DNA from: Fastidiosipila sp964627125 | GTDB lineage: Bacteria; Bacillota; Clostridia; Saccharofermentanales; Fastidiosipilaceae | NCBI GenBank assembly: GCA_964627125.1 | Contig: CAZVJQ010000004.1 | Location: 4,115 to 68,114 of the forward strand | Direction of reading: 5' to 3' | DNA length: 64,000 bases | In this document: positions 17,041 to 25,169 of the stretch, one piece after another | Layout of the letters: every line of letters begins with the position of its first letter | How positions within the stretch are numbered: the stretch's first letter is position 1 | Position numbers and translations under genes: made by a program | The notes under the pieces: generated by a model | Databases searched by the model: none | What the model was told of the DNA's origin: nothing | What the model saw: the letters and a program-made list of their open reading frames with translations, nothing else

Positions 17041-17082
17041 CGCCCTCGGCCAAAGCCGACCACATGTACATCTGTACACAGT
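17041..17082. other. GC-rich patch in an AT-rich gap
   Basis: The 260-bp gap 16989-17248 contains a markedly GC-rich stretch with a small hairpin CGGC-CAAA-GCCG (17046-17057) and a TGTACA-TC-TGTACA tandem (about 17066-17079). No ORF of note covers it. It may be a remnant of a gene end or a regulatory site; I cannot tell. Confidence 0.4.
17048..17056 (-). repeat. Intergenic copy of the recurrent 9-mer GCTTTGGCC
   Basis: This is an exact copy, minus orientation, outside coding sequence. Other exact copies are at 2120, 11403, 29165, 42175, 43223, 49492 and 51535. Confidence 0.6.
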
Positions 17083-17157
17083 TTTGACATATTTACCAAT
17101 GAAATAAGCAAAGTGATTAAGGTTTATATTAGTTTCGTAAAATTATGTTAGAGGTAG

Positions 17158-17186
17158 TTGCAAAAGTAGTAATTATTGCTTAAAAT
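17158..17186 (+). promoter_or_regulatory. Strong promoter of the FMN-binding lipoprotein gene
   Basis: TTGCAA (17158-17163), a 17-bp spacer and TAAAAT (17181-17186) lie about 60 bp before the start codon. Confidence 0.75.
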
Positions 17187-17248
17187 AGCCAAGAGAAAAT
17201 GGTTCTGTATCACATGGTACAGGAAGGAAAATTGGGAGGAAAATATAA

Positions 17249-17704
17249 ATGAAGAAAGTATTCGCAAGCTTATTAGCTTTAACAGTATTATTCACAGGTT
17301 TAACAGCATGTAATAATGCAGATAGCAGTGATCTACAAGACGGTACATATGTAGTTGAAGATCAAACATTCGGTGGTACAGGTTGGCAAGAAACACTAGA
17401 ACTAGTAATTAGAGATGGTGTAATCGAAGATGCTACTTGGACAAGCTTAAATGAAGAAGGTCTAAACAAATTAGATGACGAAGAGTACCAAGAAACAATG
17501 ACAAACGTTAGTGGTTTAGGACCTCAAGACTTCATCCCAGCATTAGAAGCAGACTTATTAGATACACAAAATCCAGATGACGTAGAAGTTATTTCAGGTG
17601 CAACTGGTACAGCTGAGAAGTTCATTGACTACGCTAATAGAGCATTAGAAGCAGCAAGAGAAGGTAATACAGATACTATCGTTGTAGACAATACAGAAGA
17701 ATAG
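17249..17704 (+). CDS. FMN-binding-domain lipoprotein (PplA-like)
   Basis: A 151-residue secreted lipoprotein. The signal peptide MKKVFASLLALTVLFTGLTAC ends in the lipobox LTAC with the lipid-carrying Cys at residue 21. The body is one FMN-binding domain, and ISGATGTAEKF (about 116-126) is the motif whose Thr receives FMN covalently from an ApbE enzyme; that enzyme is encoded next. It resembles the electron-shuttling lipoprotein PplA but has one domain, where I recall PplA having two. A strong promoter, GGGAGGA and preferred codons suggest abundant product. A terminator follows, with apbE 25 bp further on. Confidence 0.85.
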   Translation: MKKVFASLLALTVLFTGLTACNNADSSDLQDGTYVVEDQTFGGTGWQETLELVIRDGVIEDATWTSLNEEGLNKLDDEEYQETMTNVSGLGPQDFIPALEADLLDTQNPDDVEVISGATGTAEKFIDYANRALEAAREGNTDTIVVDNTEE

Positions 17705-17743
17705 TAATACCAATCTATAAGTGATAAAATATAGTAAATTAAG

Positions 17744-17770
17744 CAGGTAGGAAATTCCTACCTGTTTTTT
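17744..17770 (+). terminator. Terminator/attenuator between the FMN lipoprotein and apbE
   Basis: CAGGTAGG (17744-17751) pairs with CCTACCTG (17757-17764) around a short AT loop and is followed by six Ts. apbE begins 25 bp later, so it is probably reached by read-through. Confidence 0.85.
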
Positions 17771-17795
17771 ATGAACTAAATCTAAGGATATAAAT

Positions 17796-18890
17796 ATGAG
17801 CAAAAAGATAAAAACCAATTTGAATAAATTCCTAGCATTAAGTCTTTCTTTTGTCTTAATCTTCATATTAGCTGCATGTAATAATAATGATGATGGTGAA
17901 ACTACTGGAACTACAAATGTTGTATCTGAACCTTACAGTGGCTCTGAATTCTTAATGGGTACTTATGTAACTATAAGTATTTATGATGAAGGTAAAGAAG
18001 ATGTGCTTAACTTAGCATTCGATAGAATTCGTGAGCTAGATATTATGCTCTCTTCTAATGATCAAGGCTCTGATATTGATGCAATAAATAATTCTGCTGG
18101 TAAAGAACCTGTTGAAGTTACAGACGAAACCTTTGAACTTTTAGAGTTGGCTCTGGAATATAGTTCTGTAGAAAATGGTAGTTTTGACTTAACAATTGGA
18201 CCAATAATAAATCTTTGGAGAATTGGTTTTGACGATGCTAGAGTACCTGAACCAGGAGAAATAGAAGAAGCGCTTACTCTCGTAAATCATGAAAACTTAA
18301 TTCTTGATGCAGATGCTCAAACTGCATATCTAACTGAAGAAGGGATGAGAATTGATTTAGGTGCTATTGCTAAAGGATATATAGCAGATGAAACTGCTGA
18401 AGTTCTAAGTGAAAATGGAGTATCAACTGCCATTTTAAACTTAGGCGGAAATATTGTAATTATGGGTGATTCGCCAAATAGAGACACAGGTGGTTTTAAT
18501 GTCGGTGTTCAAGACCCAAATGCTCAACTAAATCAATATGTAGGTACTATCCTTCTTAGAGATAAATCAATAGTAACTTCAGGTATATATGAAAGAGTTA
18601 TTGAGGAAGATGGTCAAGAGTACCACCACCTAATGGATCCAGAAACTGGATATCCAATAAATAATGAACTTTCTAGTGTAACTATTATTTCAGATAAATC
18701 AGTAGATGGGGATGGTCTATCTACCTTGATTTTTGCATTTGGTTTAGAAGAAGGTTTGGATTACATAAATAATTTAGATGGTGTAGGTGCAATATTCATC
18801 ACAAGAGATTTTGAACTCTACACATCTGACGATATTAAAGATGATTTTAGACTCACAAATGAAGATTTGACTTGGATAAATCAAGACTAA
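17796..18890 (+). CDS. apbE: FAD:protein FMN transferase, lipoprotein (ApbE family)
   Basis: ApbE splits FAD and attaches FMN to a Ser/Thr of FMN-binding domains outside the membrane. The 364-residue protein has a signal peptide ending in lipobox LAAC (Cys 28). Family motifs run in order: FLMGTYVTISIYD, GSFDLTIGPIINLWRIG, IDLGAIAKGYIADET, AILNLGGNIVIMG, HHLMDPETGYPIN and a C-terminal DGDGLSTLIFAFG with the metal-binding Asp. It sits directly after its likely substrate, the FMN lipoprotein, and downstream of an ECF module that could move flavin. The ribosome site is only a weak AAGGA. Confidence 0.93.
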   Translation: MSKKIKTNLNKFLALSLSFVLIFILAACNNNDDGETTGTTNVVSEPYSGSEFLMGTYVTISIYDEGKEDVLNLAFDRIRELDIMLSSNDQGSDIDAINNSAGKEPVEVTDETFELLELALEYSSVENGSFDLTIGPIINLWRIGFDDARVPEPGEIEEALTLVNHENLILDADAQTAYLTEEGMRIDLGAIAKGYIADETAEVLSENGVSTAILNLGGNIVIMGDSPNRDTGGFNVGVQDPNAQLNQYVGTILLRDKSIVTSGIYERVIEEDGQEYHHLMDPETGYPINNELSSVTIISDKSVDGDGLSTLIFAFGLEEGLDYINNLDGVGAIFITRDFELYTSDDIKDDFRLTNEDLTWINQD

Positions 18891-18893
18891 GAT

Positions 18894-18918
18894 AAAGGTA
18901 TCCTTTAAGGATACCTTT
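18894..18918. terminator. Bidirectional terminator between apbE and rqcH
   Basis: A perfect 12-bp inverted repeat around a single central T (18894-18905, 18907-18918) lies between convergent stop codons. T-rich sequence flanks both sides, although neither run is long. Confidence 0.7.
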
Positions 18919-18920
18919 AA

Positions 18921-20711
18921 TTAATTGGCTTGAATTTCTAAATCCTTATGCTGATTAGCTTCAGCGATAATAGTCTTATAGTTATCGTAAATAACAAAAC
19001 CTGGTTTTGAACCACTAGGTTTTTTCACATTTGAAACTGGACAATAATCAATTTCTACTTCAATGGATGCCATTTCTCGCTGTTGTGGTTTTAAGCTTAA
19101 ATAAGCAGCTATCTGAGCAGCTTCTAAAATATCGCTATCTTCTGGATTATCGCCTGTCAAAATCAAATGAGTTCCTGGTACATTTTTAGCATGGAACCAT
19201 AAATCATCTTTCTGGGCAAAGCGGAAAGTGAGCCTATCATTTTGATGATTATTTCTTCCAGCATATATTTTCAAACCATTAGAAGTTTCATACTCTCTAG
19301 GAGGAAGTGCTTCAGTATGAGAAGGTCCTTTCTTAGACTTCTTATCAACTTTAGCAAATTTCTTCTTAAATGGACCTGTGAGCATTTCATTTTCAATAGT
19401 TAATAAATCTTCTACTGAGTCTGAATTCTCAAGCAGATTTTCAATACTATATAAGTAATTTACATTTTCTTCAGTTGCCTCAATATGATCTTTAGCATAG
19501 TTTAAAGTATCTTTTTGCTTGTTATATGTTTTAAAGAATTTATTAGCAGTCTGAGCTAAATTGAGCTTAGGATCTAACTTAATAGTAATCTCATTCATGT
19601 CTGGATCATAGTAATCAATTAAGTTAATTTCATTATTCTTTATTTCTTTCTCGTTAATACTGTAAAGTTGTGAAAGAATCAATTCAGCATTTCTTCTATT
19701 ATCATCAAAATTTTCACTTTTTCTAATATCGTTGAAATAGACATCTACTAATTTCTCTTGATGCTTAATCTCTTTACGTAATTTAGATAGAAGATTTGAT
19801 CTTTTATTGCTCAAATCTTTATCATCAGACCTGCGATTATAAATAGTATCAATTGCTGTACTTATATTTTCTATTCTCTCAGCATTTCCTAAGCTACTAA
19901 GCTTCACACAGTGATAGTCGCCTCTGCCATTAGAGGCATTAGGGAAGATATAAGCATCTTTAGATTCATAAATGTTTCTTAAGTATTCTAAAGTAGTTTT
20001 AAGTAGTGAGGATTTCTCATCATCATTTAATGAGGCAAAAGTCCTCTTACCATTAATCATGGATCTATATAAAATTTCATTAACTAATAAAGGGGATAGA
20101 CCCAAGCATAGATTCAATAATTCTCTATCTAATGATTTAGATTGATCTATTCCACTAAGCTCAAAAACCCCAGTTTCTAGCTCTTGTATTCTATCTTCTA
20201 TAAGGGGTTTATTTTGAATTGGTGGAACCTTGTATTCTTGTTTGGGAAGAATAAGTCTATATCTTGAAGTTTCTGCATCTACATGAATTAAGCTATCCAT
20301 AATAATGTTTTTATCATTAACCAATATTACATTTGACTGTCTATTCATTAACTCAACTATAAGTTTCACATGGTGCTCATCTTGTAGTTCATCTATATGT
20401 ATAAATTCAAATATCAAGACTCTTTCATAATCAGGGCTATAGACTCTCTGAACTCTAGCTCCTTGCAAATGTTTTCTCAAATACATAGTAAATCTAGGAG
20501 CGATCTTAGGGTTCACAAAAGATGCGGTTGAGAAATGGCATGTAGTATTACTAGGATTAGTATTGATTAGTAACTTACTATTTCCTCTAAATGAAAATCT
20601 AAGCAGCAGTTCATAATGACTAGGTTGTTGTATCTTATCTAGTCGAACATTCCTTAATTTTTCATCTAATTCATTTGCTAGTTTGTGCATTAGCAATCCA
20701 TCTAAAGCCAT
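18921..20711 (-). CDS. rqcH: NFACT family protein RqcH (Rqc2 homologue)
   Basis: RqcH binds stalled 50S subunits carrying peptidyl-tRNA and adds C-terminal alanine tails that mark the chain for degradation. The NFACT-N domain begins at MALDGLLMHKLANELDEKL, a coiled-coil middle region spans about 290-440, and the NFACT-R motif DDLWFHAKNVPGTHLIL is near residues 508-524. Older databases call it fibronectin-binding protein. A TTG one codon upstream is possible, but GAGGAA is better spaced for the ATG at 20711. The protein is 596 residues. The window also encodes tmRNA, the other rescue route, at its far end. Confidence 0.93.
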   Translation of the reverse strand: MALDGLLMHKLANELDEKLRNVRLDKIQQPSHYELLLRFSFRGNSKLLINTNPSNTTCHFSTASFVNPKIAPRFTMYLRKHLQGARVQRVYSPDYERVLIFEFIHIDELQDEHHVKLIVELMNRQSNVILVNDKNIIMDSLIHVDAETSRYRLILPKQEYKVPPIQNKPLIEDRIQELETGVFELSGIDQSKSLDRELLNLCLGLSPLLVNEILYRSMINGKRTFASLNDDEKSSLLKTTLEYLRNIYESKDAYIFPNASNGRGDYHCVKLSSLGNAERIENISTAIDTIYNRRSDDKDLSNKRSNLLSKLRKEIKHQEKLVDVYFNDIRKSENFDDNRRNAELILSQLYSINEKEIKNNEINLIDYYDPDMNEITIKLDPKLNLAQTANKFFKTYNKQKDTLNYAKDHIEATEENVNYLYSIENLLENSDSVEDLLTIENEMLTGPFKKKFAKVDKKSKKGPSHTEALPPREYETSNGLKIYAGRNNHQNDRLTFRFAQKDDLWFHAKNVPGTHLILTGDNPEDSDILEAAQIAAYLSLKPQQREMASIEVEIDYCPVSNVKKPSGSKPGFVIYDNYKTIIAEANQHKDLEIQAN

Positions 20712-20779
20712 CAATTATTCCTCAATTCGCTTGAATTTGTTTTCGTCATATTATGGTATCATATCAAGGAGGTAATGAT

Positions 20780-21064
20780 ATGGCTACGAATAGAAAAAAT
20801 AGTAAAAAAACTACAAAATCTACTACAAAGAAGACTAGTGATGACAATAGTTTTTTAGATATATTTGCACATGATTTTTGGAAAACTAGTATAGGAAATT
20901 TCGTAAAAATTCTTCTAGGAGTTTTATTGTTATTTCTTATCAATCTACTTATCAGTAGAAACAACTACCAAACATTCTATATCCTACTAGGTATAGAAAT
21001 ATTAATCGGTGTAATAGTAATTGTAGCTAGATTAATTATCCAGCAAAAAGATGCTAATTCATAG
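20780..21064 (+). CDS. Small membrane protein of unknown function
   Basis: The 94-residue product has a Lys/Thr/Ser-rich head (residues 1-22) and two membrane segments (about 42-59 and 66-87). The longest frame starts at 20753, but a full AAGGAGGT at 20766-20773 demands the ATG at 20780. I do not recognise the family. It is followed after 14 bp by another small unknown gene and lies divergent from rqcH, with about 68 bp between the two starts. Confidence 0.7.
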   Translation: MATNRKNSKKTTKSTTKKTSDDNSFLDIFAHDFWKTSIGNFVKILLGVLLLFLINLLISRNNYQTFYILLGIEILIGVIVIVARLIIQQKDANS

Positions 21065-21078
21065 AAGGAGAATTTCAA

Positions 21079-21375
21079 ATGGCAAAATATGATGAGAACT
21101 TCGTTGGTGAAGAGAGAACTAGGAAGGCTTTTGACATCCATGGTGTTGATGTTTCAGCGATGATGGAAGCTTTAGACCAGACAAAAGGTAATGTTTATTT
21201 GATCACAAAAGAAGGTGACAAGATTAATCTCAAGAGTAAATTAAGTCAGATTACAGGTTTATTTTCACTTCTCCAAGGTGGAAAGATAGTAGATGCCACA
21301 ATTATTGCAGAAGATCCTGAAGATGAATCAAGATTATTCAGATTAAATTTATTTGGTGTATCAGAAGAAGAATAA
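21079..21375 (+). CDS. Conserved small protein of unknown function
   Basis: A 98-residue soluble protein with the blocks NVYLITKEGDKINLKSKLSQ and EDPEDESRLFRLNLFG. It resembles a short clostridial family often mislabelled as polyA polymerase, but this comparison is from memory and no catalytic motif is visible. AGAAGGAG precedes the ATG, and it forms a two-gene unit with the membrane protein upstream. A strong terminator follows. Confidence 0.7.
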   Translation: MAKYDENFVGEERTRKAFDIHGVDVSAMMEALDQTKGNVYLITKEGDKINLKSKLSQITGLFSLLQGGKIVDATIIAEDPEDESRLFRLNLFGVSEEE

Positions 21376-21397
21376 ATAATAAAATAGAATTAAGATT

Positions 21398-21428
21398 AGA
21401 ACCTAAGTGATTTCTTAGGTTCTTTTTC
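21398..21428 (+). terminator. Intrinsic terminator after the small-protein pair
   Basis: A perfect 10-bp stem (21398-21407 with 21414-21423), 6-base loop and T5 lie only about 20 bp before the M16C start. Confidence 0.9.
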
Positions 21429-21449
21429 TAAATAGATGGAGGAATATTA

Positions 21450-24347
21450 ATGAGTGAAAATAAGAAATACACACTCTTAAAGAAAGAATTTGTTGAAGAG
21501 CTAGATACTACTATTCATCAATTCAAACATAACAAAACAGGTGCTGAGGTTGTATATTTAGAAAACTCAGATGACAATAAGGTTTTTGGTATAGGTTTTA
21601 AAACACCACCTAAAGATAATACAGGTACACCTCATATACTTGAGCACTGTGTTCTCGCAGGTTCTAGAAAGTATAAGACAAAAGAGCCATTCATGAACTT
21701 GGTTCAAAGTTCAATGGCTACATACTTGAATGCTTCTACTTATCCAGATAAAACTATTTATCCAATTGCTTCAAGAAACTTACAAGATTTCAAAAATTTA
21801 ACAGATGTCTACCTTGATGCAGTATTTTATCCAGTCATATATGATGAGGAGAAAGTATTCAGACAAGAAGGTTGGAGATATGATATTGCTGATGTTAATG
21901 ACCCTATAGAGATAAAAGGTGTTGTAAGCAGTGAGATGCGTGGAGTTTACTCTTCACCTATTAGTACTGCCTACTCTATGATGCAAGAAGAGCTTTTCCC
22001 AGATACTATTTATGCTTATGAATCAGGTGGTGAACCATATTCAATTAGAACATTAGAATTTGAAGATTACTTAGATTTCCACAGAGAGTTTTACCATCCA
22101 AATAATGCAAAAATATATTTCTATGGTGATTTAGATATTGATGAGTTCTTAGAATACTTAGATGATGAGTACCTAGGCAATTTTGATTTTATGGAAGTTA
22201 ATCCAGAAATTGAATGGCAAGAACCATTTGCTGAACCAAAACTAATTGAAAGAGAATATTCACTTTCAAGTGACGAAGACACAGAAAATAAAACTTATGC
22301 AGGTTGGGGTCTCGTAGTTAATGAATTTAGTGATACAAAAGAAAATATGATTCTAGATGTATTACTAGAGGCATTATTTAACTCACAAGCTGCTCCAGTT
22401 AAATTAGCGATTGAGGAAGATGATCTAGGTCAAGACCACTTTGCTTTTACCGATAATTATAAGCAGAGTGCTTTGTCCTTAATATTAATAAATGCGAGTA
22501 GAGAGAATGCTGAAAAATTAACGTCAGTTGTTGAATCTACATTAGAAGAGACTGTGAAAAAAGGTATTAACAGAAGAAACCTCGAAGCTGCATTAAACAA
22601 AATAGAATTTCGCTTAAGAGAAACTAATAATGGAGCGCAAACTGGTATCAGATACTTCTCCAAGAGCTTGAATACTTGGTTACATGGTTCTGACCCAGTT
22701 GATGCACTTAAATATGCAGATACCTTAGAAGAGCTAAGAGCATCATTAGACAGTAATATTTGGGAAGAGTTTGTAAGCGAAAAAATCTTAAATAATACTC
22801 ATAGAATTTCTTTAATCATAAATCCAGTGCCTGGTTTAAATGAGAAGAAGGATGAAGAGTTAAAAGAAGAATTAGCTATGTATAAGGAGAGCTTATCAGC
22901 TGATGAGTTAAATGAATTAGTTGAGAATAATAAGAAACTTTACCATTGGCAAGAGACAGATGATTCACCAGAACTTAAAGCTACTATCCCAACATTAGAG
23001 TTAAAAGATATTGATACTTCAGTACCTAACCCACCTATAGAAATTGAATTGAAAGATGATTACACACTTCTAAGACATGAGCTAGCTACATCAGGTATTA
23101 ATTATTCATTGCTATCATTTAATGCTAACAACGTGGAAGAAGAAGATTTATTCTACTTAAGTATATTATCGTTACTACTTGGAAGCATAGATACTGAGAA
23201 GCATTCATATAGTGAATTATCTACTGAGTTAGATTTATTGTCTGGTGGTTTAAATATTACCCCAGGAATTTACAGAGATGAAAATACAGATGATGTAAAT
23301 CTAAGAATTGAGGTAAGTAGTAAAACTGTTACTTCTCAAAATAATGGTTTAACAGACTTGATCTACGAAATCTTATTCAATAGTGACTTCTCAGATGATG
23401 AGAGAATTAAAGATCTATTGCAAATGGAATTGGTTGCTAAACGTGAGCAAATTAGCGGTAGAGGTGACAATTTTGCAGCAAATAGATTATCTGCACAAGT
23501 TAAATTACAAGCTTATTTAGCTGAGAGAATTTCAGGGATTGAGTACTATATCAGGCTTAAGGATTTAGTAAATAATTTTGACGAGAGAAAAGAAAATCTT
23601 CAAGTAAAACTTAAAGAACTAAGTGACAGAGTATTTAGTAATTCAGGTCTAATAATTTCTCTAACTTCTGATAGTGAAGACATAGAAGATTTTGTTAACA
23701 CTAATATTGAGTTACTCGATAGAATCGAATTTGCTAAGAATAAGAATGTACTAAGAGAGTTTGAACCAACTGCTAGGAATGAAGCATTTACTATTTCATC
23801 TAACGTAAACTATGTTGTTAAGGGCTCAAATTTTGACGATTTAGGGCTCGAATTTAAAGGTGATATGATTGTTATGGCATCAATGCTAAGAAGTACTCAG
23901 ATGCATAATTTAATCAGAGCTAAGGGTGGAGCATATGGTAACTCTATAAGAGTATCTTCAGAAAATACTTTAATTGCTACAAGCTATAGAGATCCTAATA
24001 TTACTTATACCTTGGATACATATGATGTGCTTGGAGATTGGGTACTAGAAGCTAATTTCACTCAAGAAGAGTTAGAAGAGTTCGTCATTGGTTCAATGAG
24101 CAATTTTGATCCAGTTTTAAGCGCAAGTGCTAAGGGAAGACTAGCTTATAGAAGATTTGTTAGAAACTTAGAACTAGCAGATGAAGAAGTTAAATTAGAA
24201 GAAGCATTAGCTTCAAATGTAGAAGGAATTAGCGCTTACGGAAAACTACTAAATGATGTAATGGAAAAATCATCATATGTAGTAGTTGGTAATACTAAGA
24301 ATATTGAAGAGAATAAAGAGTTATTCGATGAGATAATTGCTCTTTAA
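21450..24347 (+). CDS. M16C-family zinc metalloprotease (PreP/presequence-peptidase-like)
   Basis: A 965-residue clamshell peptidase that degrades peptides in an enclosed chamber. The inverted zinc motif HILEH (HxxEH) is at about 64-68, followed by LAGSRKYKTKEPFMNLV and the PDKTIYPIASRN block typical of the M16C subgroup; the further zinc-ligand Glu lies in the downstream EMRGVYSSP or ELFPD region. The second, inactive half begins near residue 520. There is no signal peptide, so it acts in the cytoplasm. GGAGGA precedes the ATG. Physiological substrates are unknown. Confidence 0.92.
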   Translation: MSENKKYTLLKKEFVEELDTTIHQFKHNKTGAEVVYLENSDDNKVFGIGFKTPPKDNTGTPHILEHCVLAGSRKYKTKEPFMNLVQSSMATYLNASTYPDKTIYPIASRNLQDFKNLTDVYLDAVFYPVIYDEEKVFRQEGWRYDIADVNDPIEIKGVVSSEMRGVYSSPISTAYSMMQEELFPDTIYAYESGGEPYSIRTLEFEDYLDFHREFYHPNNAKIYFYGDLDIDEFLEYLDDEYLGNFDFMEVNPEIEWQEPFAEPKLIEREYSLSSDEDTENKTYAGWGLVVNEFSDTKENMILDVLLEALFNSQAAPVKLAIEEDDLGQDHFAFTDNYKQSALSLILINASRENAEKLTSVVESTLEETVKKGINRRNLEAALNKIEFRLRETNNGAQTGIRYFSKSLNTWLHGSDPVDALKYADTLEELRASLDSNIWEEFVSEKILNNTHRISLIINPVPGLNEKKDEELKEELAMYKESLSADELNELVENNKKLYHWQETDDSPELKATIPTLELKDIDTSVPNPPIEIELKDDYTLLRHELATSGINYSLLSFNANNVEEEDLFYLSILSLLLGSIDTEKHSYSELSTELDLLSGGLNITPGIYRDENTDDVNLRIEVSSKTVTSQNNGLTDLIYEILFNSDFSDDERIKDLLQMELVAKREQISGRGDNFAANRLSAQVKLQAYLAERISGIEYYIRLKDLVNNFDERKENLQVKLKELSDRVFSNSGLIISLTSDSEDIEDFVNTNIELLDRIEFAKNKNVLREFEPTARNEAFTISSNVNYVVKGSNFDDLGLEFKGDMIVMASMLRSTQMHNLIRAKGGAYGNSIRVSSENTLIATSYRDPNITYTLDTYDVLGDWVLEANFTQEELEEFVIGSMSNFDPVLSASAKGRLAYRRFVRNLELADEEVKLEEALASNVEGISAYGKLLNDVMEKSSYVVVGNTKNIEENKELFDEIIAL

Positions 24348-24366
24348 TTAGAGTTAAGCAAAAAAT

Positions 24367-24405
24367 AAACAGCTATTGCAGAATTGACTGTAATAGCTGT
24401 TTTTT
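24367..24405. terminator. Bidirectional terminator after the M16C gene
   Basis: A 15-bp stem with one G-U pair (24367-24381 with 24388-24402) has T runs on both strands and serves the convergent gene as well. Confidence 0.88.
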
Positions 24406-24420
24406 CGTTTTTAAACAAAT

Positions 24421-25083
24421 CTAAGGAATGTTTAAGTTATCTATTGCTTCATCTACTTGGCCTGTTAATAAATCATGTAGGCCATCAGTAGGGAAAATAT
24501 ACCAATTTTCTGTTATAAATCCATTCTCTTTCTTGAAGCTAGTTGTTATTTCTTTACTAGTTTTTAGGTTTGTATATCTATCTAAATTGTCATAAGCGTA
24601 GTAAATAATAGTGTCCATTCTGTTTTCACCAAGTCGGACTATTTCAGGGTCAGTAGTGTCGATTAAACCATTATTCATATCATTTTGAATGTTTTGAAGG
24701 ATTCGTTCGATGTCAGGAGCATTAATTAGAAGTCTAAGTATTTTTTCATCATCTCTTACTGTAGACTGAGAAACTAGTTCTACTTCTGTAGACCTGATAG
24801 CAGCTGATTTTAATAAACTTGAGGCAGAGGTATTGTTTGAGTCTTCATAGAATTTATCTGCCCATTCATCTCTAACATCTTCATGGATATAGTTATCTGC
24901 TTCACTAAAATTGCTCGCTTGTAAACTACTTAGATAAGAGTCAAATACTTCCATAGGTTCACGGACTCTAAAGAAGAATAATATGGCAAAAGCAATCGCA
25001 ATAACAATCACTGCAATGAAAGCAATTATTATTCCATATATTTTATTTATTCCAAGTCTATTAAGTAAATTATTAAATTTCAT
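24421..25083 (-). CDS. Membrane-anchored extracytoplasmic protein of unknown function
   Basis: The 220-residue product has one N-terminal membrane segment (about 17-43) and an outside domain of about 175 residues. The segment EPMEVFDSYLSSLQASNFSEADNYI (48-72) recalls small cystatin/NTF2-like domains in Gram-positive lipoproteins, but there is no lipobox Cys and I cannot assign a family. It is divergent from the GNAT-MGMT gene with 86 bp between start codons. A repeated CTGTTCAAA (twice in about 15 bp) lies just upstream of its start. Confidence 0.75.
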   Translation of the reverse strand: MKFNNLLNRLGINKIYGIIIAFIAVIVIAIAFAILFFFRVREPMEVFDSYLSSLQASNFSEADNYIHEDVRDEWADKFYEDSNNTSASSLLKSAAIRSTEVELVSQSTVRDDEKILRLLINAPDIERILQNIQNDMNNGLIDTTDPEIVRLGENRMDTIIYYAYDNLDRYTNLKTSKEITTSFKKENGFITENWYIFPTDGLHDLLTGQVDEAIDNLNIP

Positions 25084-25169
25084 ATTTTCCTCTGTTCAAA
25101 ATTTCTGTTCAAAGTCTATTTTACCTTTAAATCTAATAAAATGATAAAATAAAAAGAAAGAAATTTATT

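Noticed and set aside
17041..17057. CGGC-CAAA-GCCG hairpin as the terminator of the NusG-II gene
   Set aside because: The stem is only 4 bp and no T run follows.
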